Source of the DNA: CAYQUC01 sp048061315
GTDB lineage: Bacteria > Pseudomonadota > Gammaproteobacteria > UBA6429 > Thiohalophilaceae
Direction: 5' to 3'
DNA length: 32,205 nucleotides
Assembly: GCA_048061315.1 (NCBI GenBank)
Contig: JBGMRJ010000020.1
Coordinates: forward strand, 1 to 32,205
Under the pieces are notes generated by a model. That model was not told where the DNA came from and made no database searches. It was given only the letters and a program-made list of their open reading frames with translations. Shown here piece by piece: positions 14,221 through 20,993 of this stretch (positions are counted from its first letter, which is position 1; each line of letters opens with the position of its first letter). The translations under genes were made by a program, and so were the position numbers.

Positions 14221-15960
14221 ATGACTAACCCAAGTTTTCAGTATGAACTGGATATTAATACACTTGGTTGGATAAAGGGTGAAATCGATATTACCCTGGA
14301 ACAAGCCGCCACGGCTTTAAAATCCTATCAAGAATCCCCTGACGATAATACCAACCTTCAATATTGCCAAAACTATCTGCACCAAATACAAGGAACACTT
14401 AAAATGGTGGAAATGTATGGTGCCGCAATGGTTGTTGAAGAATTAGAAGCACTTGTTGATGCACTAAATAAAAATAGAATTACAAATAAAGAAGAAACCT
14501 TTCTGGTTTTATTCAATACAATGACCTTGCTGCCAGATTATCTTGATAAGATTAAAACCGGCGGATCTGATATCCCGGTTATTTTATTACCTTTATTAAA
14601 TGATATGCGTGCAGCTCGAAATGAAAACTTACTGACTGAAAATGCATTATTCTCACCAAACCTGGATATTGCGACACCAATAAATTCTTTTAATAATCAA
14701 AATATTCAATTACTAGCAAAAAAATTACGTCATACATGCCATATTGGTATGTTGTTATGGTTTAAAGATAAAAATCAGCGCTACGGTATAAATCGTGTTT
14801 CGGATGTGATGAATAAATTACATAACGCCTGCTCCAATTCGGATGCCCACAAAATGCTGTGGATAACCAGTGGTGTAATGGAAAGCCTGCGAGAAGGTGG
14901 ATTAGAATCGAGCATCGCATTAAAACTTCTTATTGGAAACGTGGATAGACAGATTAAAAAAATTATCGATAGTGGCGAATCAGAATTTTCCAGGGACGTG
15001 CCTATAACATTAATAAAAAATCTTTTGTATTACGTTTCCTGTTCACAGTCAAATGGAGAACTAATATCAGAAATTAAACAAAAATTTAATTTAAAAACAC
15101 TGAATCCGGACATTGAATTATGTGGAAAATTAAACACCTGTAATATGACATTAGCAGCGTCATTAATGCAAACCACTTCTTCAGAATTAATTGATGAATT
15201 AACCTATATCATTGAAAATCTCGGTAATTTTATTCGTTCTGACAATAAAGAAATTGAAATTTTAATTCAATCTAAAATTGCATTATCCACTATATCCGAT
15301 ACTTTAGGTCTTCTGGGGTTAGGAATTCAACGAACAACAATACTTGAACAACATCAGTGCCTAGAATCTGAAGTTGATTCCATGAATAAAATTAATAACA
15401 CGGTTATTATGGATGTTGCCGCTTCATTATTGAATGTAAAAGATTCTTTAACCGACTTAAATGAATTAACCACTAACCGGTTTAATACCGACACAGTAAA
15501 ACTTGAATTGCGCGACATCGAAAAAGAAAAATTACTCAATATATTGCTCAATAAATCAAATAATGAATTATACGAAGTTAAAAAATCATTATCTGAATAC
15601 AGTATTTCAATGAACAATCATGAATTGTTAACAGATATTCCTGATTTACTCTTGAAAATTCACAAACGTCTAACCGATCTGGATTTAGATCGTGCATCAA
15701 AGTTACTAAAACTATGCAGCCAATATATACAAAAAGATTTTATTATTAATAAAAATATCCCTATTGCTTCATCACTGGATTCATTGGCAGATGCTATCAG
15801 CAGCATTGAATTTTATCTGGAATCATTAGTAGAAAATTGGGGACAATCAGATTCGATACTGTATTTTGCAGAACAAAGTCTGGAAGAGTATGAGCAAAAC
15901 AAATACGCTTCACGAAACACTATCTCATCCGGACTAAATTATATTTCAGCGAATTTTTAG
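14221..15960 (+). CDS. ChpA N-terminal / FimL-like protein
   Basis: The 579-residue, mostly helical, soluble protein aligns with the N-terminal region of ChpA, the type IV pilus chemosensory kinase, and with its stand-alone homolog FimL. An Hpt-like four-helix segment around residues 15-85 has YLHQIQGTLKMVEMYG, with His54 at the phosphotransfer position. KLARKLRPH-type sequence (here LAKKLRHTCHIG), ESLREGGLE and KNLLYYVSCSQ follow as in ChpA. ChpA proteins run beyond 2000 residues with CheA kinase and receiver domains; this one stops cleanly before argG, so it is FimL-like. P. aeruginosa FimL acts on cAMP and twitching through ChpA/FimV. An AAGGAAG ribosome site precedes the ATG. Confidence 0.75.
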   Translation: MTNPSFQYELDINTLGWIKGEIDITLEQAATALKSYQESPDDNTNLQYCQNYLHQIQGTLKMVEMYGAAMVVEELEALVDALNKNRITNKEETFLVLFNTMTLLPDYLDKIKTGGSDIPVILLPLLNDMRAARNENLLTENALFSPNLDIATPINSFNNQNIQLLAKKLRHTCHIGMLLWFKDKNQRYGINRVSDVMNKLHNACSNSDAHKMLWITSGVMESLREGGLESSIALKLLIGNVDRQIKKIIDSGESEFSRDVPITLIKNLLYYVSCSQSNGELISEIKQKFNLKTLNPDIELCGKLNTCNMTLAASLMQTTSSELIDELTYIIENLGNFIRSDNKEIEILIQSKIALSTISDTLGLLGLGIQRTTILEQHQCLESEVDSMNKINNTVIMDVAASLLNVKDSLTDLNELTTNRFNTDTVKLELRDIEKEKLLNILLNKSNNELYEVKKSLSEYSISMNNHELLTDIPDLLLKIHKRLTDLDLDRASKLLKLCSQYIQKDFIINKNIPIASSLDSLADAISSIEFYLESLVENWGQSDSILYFAEQSLEEYEQNKYASRNTISSGLNYISANF

Positions 15961-15978
15961 AATAACCTGATATTGATA

Positions 15979-17196
15979 TTATTTTTTACGTTTTGCAATT
16001 CTTAAGCGTAATGCGTTTAATTTAATAAACCCCTCGGCATCTTGTTGATTATATGCACCCTGATCATCTTCAAATGTAGCAATATTCGCATCAAATAAAC
16101 TATCAGATTCAGATTTACGCCCCACCACCACCACATTACCTTTATACAATTTTAGCCTTACAACACCATTTACAGTTTGTTGCGATACATCAATCATGGT
16201 TTGCATCATAGTTCGTTCAGGAGACCACCAATAGCCATTGTAAATTAAACTGGCATAACGCGGCATTAATTCATCTTTTAAATGAGCGACTTCTCGATCC
16301 AGGGTAATCGATTCAATCGCACGATGCGCTTTTAGCATAATAGTCCCAGCCGGTGTTTCATAACACCCACGCGATTTCATACCAACATAACGGTTTTCAA
16401 CAATATCATCCCGACCAATACCATTGGCTCCACCAATTTTATTAAGTTGCTCCATTACAGTCGCAGGGGAAACAGTTTTGCCATCAATTGCCACGACATC
16501 GCCCTTCTCAAAACTGAGCTCGATATACGTGGCTTTATCCGGAGCGAGTTCAGGAGATACAGTCCAACGCCACATATTATCCTCAGGTTCAGCCCACGGG
16601 TCTTCCAGAATTCCACCTTCATATGAAATGTGTAAAGAATTAGCATCCATTGAATACGGTGATTTATTACCCCGTTTTTGTTCAATAGGGATATTATGTT
16701 GTTCTGCATAAGCCATTAATTTTTCACGAGAGTTCAAATCCCATTCACGCCAGGGTGCTATGACGTGAACATCTGGCATTAAAGCATACGCGCCCAATTC
16801 AAAACGAACCTGATCATTACCTTTCCCGGTGGCACCATGCGATATCGCATCGGCACCGGTTTGTTGTGCAATTTCAACCAGACGTTTTGCAATTAACGGT
16901 CTTGCAATTGAAGTGCCTAATAAATATTCCCCTTCATATAGCGTATTTGCCCGAAACATCGGGAAAACAAAATCGCGAGCGTATTCCTCACGTAAATCTT
17001 CAACGTAAATTTCTTTAACACCCATGGCTTCTGCCTTAGCTCGGGCTGGCTCAACTTCTTCACCCTGACCAATATCAGCAGTAAAAGTAACAACTTCACA
17101 GTCATAAGAATCTTCAAGCCATTTCAAGATAATGGAAGTATCTAATCCACCGGAATAAGCCAGTACAACTTTATTAATTTTTGCCTTTGATGACAT
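15979..17196 (-). CDS. argG: Argininosuccinate synthase
   Basis: The 405-residue product is a type I (about 400-residue) argininosuccinate synthase, which condenses citrulline and aspartate with ATP in arginine biosynthesis. The N-type ATP pyrophosphatase loop AYSGGLDTS is at residues 13-21. SHGATGKGNDQVRFE, APWREWD, KRGNKSPYSMDANSLHISYEGG and GRDDIVENRYVGMKSRG are diagnostic substrate-site segments. The C-terminus ends in a basic tail (RLRIAKRKK). A GAGG ribosome site precedes the ATG. No other arginine gene is adjacent. It is convergent with the FimL-like gene, with only 18 bp between the stops. Confidence 0.98.
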   Translation of the reverse strand: MSSKAKINKVVLAYSGGLDTSIILKWLEDSYDCEVVTFTADIGQGEEVEPARAKAEAMGVKEIYVEDLREEYARDFVFPMFRANTLYEGEYLLGTSIARPLIAKRLVEIAQQTGADAISHGATGKGNDQVRFELGAYALMPDVHVIAPWREWDLNSREKLMAYAEQHNIPIEQKRGNKSPYSMDANSLHISYEGGILEDPWAEPEDNMWRWTVSPELAPDKATYIELSFEKGDVVAIDGKTVSPATVMEQLNKIGGANGIGRDDIVENRYVGMKSRGCYETPAGTIMLKAHRAIESITLDREVAHLKDELMPRYASLIYNGYWWSPERTMMQTMIDVSQQTVNGVVRLKLYKGNVVVVGRKSESDSLFDANIATFEDDQGAYNQQDAEGFIKLNALRLRIAKRKK

Positions 17197-17287
17197 AGTT
17201 AGCCTCAGAAATTACAATAAGATATTACGATAAAAGAAAAACACGGATTATACCCTGTTCAGCGTTCTGACAGCACTAAATAATGAA

Positions 17288-18250
17288 TTATCGAGCAGAT
17301 TTTAAGTTGGAATGAATAACATCAATATGGACACGACGATTTTTAGCTCTTCCTTTCTTCGTGCTATTCGAAAGAATTGCATGATCCCGTCCGAAATAAC
17401 GTGTAAATAAGGTCTTAGCGGGTATCCCCTGTTTTTCCAGATAGCTTTGTACATTCAAAGCGCGTTGTTTGCTTATTGCGGTACTTTGAGTCTTGTTACC
17501 GACGTCATCGGAATAACCTGAAACAATGATATGTTTATTTTTTTTATCTAGTTTCAATTTTTTAGCCAGCGTCTTTAATTTCTTTTTTGATTTTGAATCC
17601 AGTTTTGCCGAATTTGCAGCAAAATAAAGTGTATTGGGATTAGGATCATCTGCAATTTTAGTAATCTTGATTGGTTTTGGTTTAGGCTTAACAACCGGTT
17701 TTGGTTTAGGCTTAACAACGATTGGTTTTAAAGGTAACTTGGTAATACATGCTAAAAATTTCGGTATACGTTCTCTAAAATTAATCGGTGATACTGCTAC
17801 AACGATATTATGATTTTCATCTGTCCAGCTTTGATAACTCAATGTTGGAAACATACCATCTTCTAATTCAGCGATCAGACGCATCGCTAATTTATTCTCA
17901 AGAATGAGTGCTTTATTCGAGGTTTGTAGATTCACTTTTGCTATAGGCCGTAACAAGGTCACATGATTCCATTTTGGTGGAACAGCAGTCAGTTTGGCGT
18001 TAATCACATTAGCTGGGATGCTATTAACTGTAATTGAAAAACTTAAGCCCTTATCTCTAAATAATTGTTCAAACTCAGCACTACCGTATAAAGGGATATC
18101 CTGGCTCATTACACAGCGTTTCGAAGTACTAATCACATTCCAATCAGCTTCATTCAACTTTTGACCGTATTCAACGACACTTGCCCACAGTGGCATACTG
18201 AGCGCTAATAACAGAAAACTTGAAGCTAATCGAATAAAAGGCAAATTCAT
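17288..18250 (-). CDS. MotY-like OmpA-domain protein
   Basis: The 320-residue product has a signal peptide (about 1-23, LWA before SV). A MotY-like N-terminal domain (24-178) includes CVMSQDIPLYGSAEFEQLF, and KPKPKP repeats form a linker (about 180-195). A C-terminal OmpA peptidoglycan-binding domain follows (LYFAANSAKLDSKSK, VSGYSDDVGNKTQST, SKQRALNVQSYLEKQGI, GRAKNRRVHIDV). MotY forms the T ring that anchors the sodium-driven stator in Vibrio and Pseudomonas flagella. A sigma-28-like sequence lies directly upstream, supporting a flagellar role. A general OmpA-family envelope protein is the alternative. Confidence 0.78.
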   Translation of the reverse strand: MNLPFIRLASSFLLLALSMPLWASVVEYGQKLNEADWNVISTSKRCVMSQDIPLYGSAEFEQLFRDKGLSFSITVNSIPANVINAKLTAVPPKWNHVTLLRPIAKVNLQTSNKALILENKLAMRLIAELEDGMFPTLSYQSWTDENHNIVVAVSPINFRERIPKFLACITKLPLKPIVVKPKPKPVVKPKPKPIKITKIADDPNPNTLYFAANSAKLDSKSKKKLKTLAKKLKLDKKNKHIIVSGYSDDVGNKTQSTAISKQRALNVQSYLEKQGIPAKTLFTRYFGRDHAILSNSTKKGRAKNRRVHIDVIHSNLKSAR

Positions 18251-18257
18251 ACCTACT

Positions 18258-18284
18258 TCATCGTCAAAGTACCGAAGAACTTTA
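18258..18284 (-). promoter_or_regulatory. Candidate sigma-28 (FliA) promoter
   Basis: On the minus strand TAAAGTTC, then 11 bases, then GACGATGA matches the consensus TAAAGTTT-N11-GCCGATAA at 13 of 16 positions with exact spacing. It ends 7 bp before the MotY-like ATG. The predicted transcription start would then almost coincide with the start codon, which is unusual and weakens the call. Confidence 0.35.
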
Positions 18285-18369
18285 GTATCGTATATATATC
18301 AATAAGTTAGAATAAAATAGCTTAAATTAAACAGGGGTTTATGGGTTTCGAAGGTTTATTATGAAGCTG

Positions 18370-18810
18370 TTAAAAGTTGGGGATATAACTGCCTATTTTC
18401 ATTTGTTGATAGTTTATGGCTTTGTTCATTTGCTTTAAAATAGAAATTCGTTCTTTTTTATTTAAATGCGATACATAGGTCAGAAACACACTATTATCTT
18501 CCTCAGACCAGGTACCATTTCGTATTGCGTGGATTACCGTAGTATCAATAGACTCTTTAGCGCGTTCTAAATCGGTTGCTAAAGGGCTTTCATTAGTACT
18601 CACCGTTGATGCTTTACTTTCTTTTATTAAAGGAAAGGAAAGCGTTGATTCGCTTTTACTATCACTATTATCAATACTAGTTGAGCACTTCACAGTATTA
18701 GGTGTTAACGATGCAATACTCAGCTCTACTGATTTTTGTCCGAAGAAATAAGCCAGCAATATCATTGAAATGACGAACGTCGTAACAAATAGTACAATTA
18801 ATATGCGCAT
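18370..18810 (-). CDS. Small membrane-anchored protein, function unknown
   Basis: The 146-residue product has one N-terminal transmembrane segment (residues 3-23, ILIVLFVTTFVISMILLAYFF). A Ser/Thr-rich, low-complexity linker of about 50 residues follows, then a helical C-terminal domain (about 85-140: ERAKESIDTTVIHAIRNGTWSEED, THLNKKERISILKQM-like sequence). The topology suggests a periplasmic domain on an inner-membrane anchor. An AGGA ribosome site lies 5 bp before the ATG, and a perfect 8-5-8 AT-rich dyad is just upstream. I recognise no family. It is 119 bp upstream of the MotY-like gene on the same strand. Confidence 0.65.
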   Translation of the reverse strand: MRILIVLFVTTFVISMILLAYFFGQKSVELSIASLTPNTVKCSTSIDNSDSKSESTLSFPLIKESKASTVSTNESPLATDLERAKESIDTTVIHAIRNGTWSEEDNSVFLTYVSHLNKKERISILKQMNKAINYQQMKIGSYIPNF

Positions 18811-18819
18811 AACATTCCT

Positions 18820-18840
18820 AATTTTAATCTGCTTAAAATT
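18820..18840 (-). promoter_or_regulatory. Perfect AT-rich dyad
   Basis: AATTTTAA-TCTGC-TTAAAATT, 8-bp arms, lies 10-30 bp upstream of the small membrane protein start. It could be an operator or a 5' leader hairpin; its A/T-only arms make chance more likely than for the other dyads. Confidence 0.25.
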
Positions 18841-19018
18841 GAAACTGTATCTGGATCTAAATTTACGTTTATAACTATTCTTATTATTTTTACAGAATCA
18901 CTCTAATTTAAAAATTTAACCCTGTATGTAATATGTTTTAAAATAAAACCTAGCAAATTACAAGTCGTTTATTAAAATAACAGGAAAAAATAATTTAATA
19001 GTTAAATGTTAATTAAGG

Positions 19019-19507
19019 CTATACAGTTAATTTTAACCGTTCGTGCCACTCAGCAATACTTTCAACAGGAAATTCAGGAAATTCGTTGTCATTCGACTCT
19101 AAATCAACTGAAACCCAGGATGCTTTATAATCAAGCATCAAATGGGTTCTCTCTGGCGCGATTGGCAACTCACTATCAATTGCCGACGCATAAGGATGAA
19201 CAAGATTCGGCCACCTTGAATCATAAAGCCACAAAGATGAACCACATTCAGAGCAAAAATTTATTTCTGCAGGACTTGTTTCAATTTGATTCGTTCCTGT
19301 ATTTTTAATTTTCGGATGGTAAATTTTCAGATTTTCAGCGCCACTAATAGAAAGTGAATTATAGTCACCACTTAAATTAATAGCATAACCACCGCCACCT
19401 GAAGTCTTTCGGCAGATAGAACAATAACAATAATTAAATGGGTAGATATAGTGTGATTCAACTGTAAATGTTACCACCTCACAATGGCATGATCCCTTGA
19501 GTAGCAT
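19019..19507 (-). CDS. GFA family protein
   Basis: The 162-residue product belongs to the GFA/CENP-V family (Mss4-like zinc fold). Zinc-binding cysteines appear in order: GSC7-H-C9, YC27-Y-C29-S-I-C32-RK and FC85-S-E-C88-GSSLW. The family was named for glutathione-dependent formaldehyde activation, but most members have no proven substrate. DYKASWVSVDLESND and SIAEWHERL close the protein in typical fashion. A clear AGGAG ribosome site lies 5 bp before the ATG. It is 46 bp downstream of the HD/CBS gene and may share its transcript. Confidence 0.9.
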   Translation of the reverse strand: MLLKGSCHCEVVTFTVESHYIYPFNYCYCSICRKTSGGGGYAINLSGDYNSLSISGAENLKIYHPKIKNTGTNQIETSPAEINFCSECGSSLWLYDSRWPNLVHPYASAIDSELPIAPERTHLMLDYKASWVSVDLESNDNEFPEFPVESIAEWHERLKLTV

Positions 19508-19553
19508 AGAAACTCCTATTCGGTGACATTACGATAATTCGTATAACCAGAAA

Positions 19554-20888
19554 TTAACTACTACCATCTAAGCGACCAACTAAACGAGCAATCTGCGCCC
19601 AATCATGTGCAACAATATCCTGAGCATGGGCAAGATGGTTTCTAAGCGATTCAAGTTCTTTGATTACTTTTTTAGCCTGTTTTGCAGAATCAAACCCCAT
19701 AAACTCAAGCGCGTTTTTATTCGATATTAAAATTCCAGCTTTATCTGATAACTGTAAGCAATCGATTAGGTTACAAAGTATATTTCTTCTAGCCCTTTCG
19801 TCTTTAACTTCTTTCGCTTTAATTAATCGACCTGGTGATAAAATACTTGTCCAGGATTCATTCGGATAAAATTTATCGATCAATTTCATTAACGTTGTTT
19901 CAATCATGGTTACTAAACCAAACAACCACATCTTCACCTGTGGTTTGTTGATATCATTACGCGTAATAACGCTTGAAACTTCCCCCATAACAGATACAAA
20001 ACAGTAATCGTGCCGTGTTAAAACATGGATAACAACATTTAAATTGGATTTAGCCGTTATCACTTGATCTACTGTGTAGTGGCGCATACTGTCACCACAA
20101 ACAGTTCCCTTTAAATCCTGTTGCCGAATAAACCCTTGTACCTTACCATTAATCCGGATACTGGCAACACTTTGCTTATGATAATTAAATGCACTCTCTG
20201 CTTTAGTAATATTTGTATCACTATCAAACGATAAAATACTCTCTGCTATATCACTTGCTGCAAACAAATCCATGAATTTTTTCTTGAAATTTTCATCTTC
20301 TAACCCGGTTATTTGAAAATCAGACTTTTGTTTGAATTCAATATGCCGTGCACATAATTTATCGACTCCTAATTTTTCTTCACTTTTATCCAGCAACTTG
20401 GTAGCGCGTTTCATTAAGGCTGCATCACCTTCTTGTAATATCTCGAGCAAAGCATACATTTCAGCTACAAAAGTTCGGGCAAATTTTTCATCGTGATGGA
20501 CAATATCAGCACAGTTGTGGATTAAATCTGCTAATTTAATTGTTTTAGCACGATTTGAAGCTTGAGCGATATGCTGACGATCAATTTCTTTTCGCGCAGC
20601 GCGATTACCATCAGAGGGTTTACTGACATCAGTTAGCTCTTCGACTAACTCAGCAATTGACGCATCAAATGACTTTTCAATATCATCTAAGGTTGCAGGA
20701 GTGTCTTCAACAGTGTCATGTAGCCATGCAGCTGCAATCATTTCTTCATCATCGGTAACAGTAGCAACTAATTTGGCTACCGCGTCAAGATGAGTTTGGT
20801 ACGGTTGCTTACTGTATTTACGCACATGATTTATGCGCTGGTGTTCTTTGGTTGCAAAGTTTTTGGCTTTTTCTATCAATTCAGACAT
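19554..20888 (-). CDS. RelA/SpoT-type HD + CBS + HEPN-like protein
   Basis: The 444-residue protein appears to have three parts. Residues 1-175 are an HD phosphohydrolase domain of the SpoT/MESH1 type, with His33, H57-D58, E61-D62 (LHDTVEDT) and Asp121 (IKLADLIHN) all present, so ppGpp-type hydrolysis is possible. No synthetase domain follows. About 210-325 looks like a CBS-domain pair (ASDIAESILSF, IRINGKVQGFIRQQDL, CFVSVMGEVSSVITRNDI), a nucleotide-sensing module. The last 110 residues are helical and contain LRNHLAHAQD, an R416-x4-H421 motif as in HEPN RNases. The HD call is firm; CBS and HEPN are inferred by eye. No Shine-Dalgarno is seen. Confidence 0.72.
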   Translation of the reverse strand: MSELIEKAKNFATKEHQRINHVRKYSKQPYQTHLDAVAKLVATVTDDEEMIAAAWLHDTVEDTPATLDDIEKSFDASIAELVEELTDVSKPSDGNRAARKEIDRQHIAQASNRAKTIKLADLIHNCADIVHHDEKFARTFVAEMYALLEILQEGDAALMKRATKLLDKSEEKLGVDKLCARHIEFKQKSDFQITGLEDENFKKKFMDLFAASDIAESILSFDSDTNITKAESAFNYHKQSVASIRINGKVQGFIRQQDLKGTVCGDSMRHYTVDQVITAKSNLNVVIHVLTRHDYCFVSVMGEVSSVITRNDINKPQVKMWLFGLVTMIETTLMKLIDKFYPNESWTSILSPGRLIKAKEVKDERARRNILCNLIDCLQLSDKAGILISNKNALEFMGFDSAKQAKKVIKELESLRNHLAHAQDIVAHDWAQIARLVGRLDGSS

Positions 20889-20895
20889 TTTAAAA

Positions 20896-20926
20896 TTAGT
20901 TAGCTATATTATAAATTAATTAGCTA
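20896..20926 (-). promoter_or_regulatory. Promoter flanked by 11-bp direct repeats
   Basis: TTAGTTAGCTA (20896-20906) and TTAATTAGCTA (20916-20926) are 10/11 identical and start 20 bp apart, two helical turns. On the minus strand a perfect TATAAT -10 box (20913-20908) sits between them, about 20 bp before the HD/CBS gene start. This geometry fits an operator bound by a dimer or two protomers on one DNA face. Confidence 0.4.
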
Positions 20927-20993
20927 AAGTACTAAATTACTGTTCGAATTAATAGTGTAATATCATAAATTCAACATCAAATAATCATTTTAT

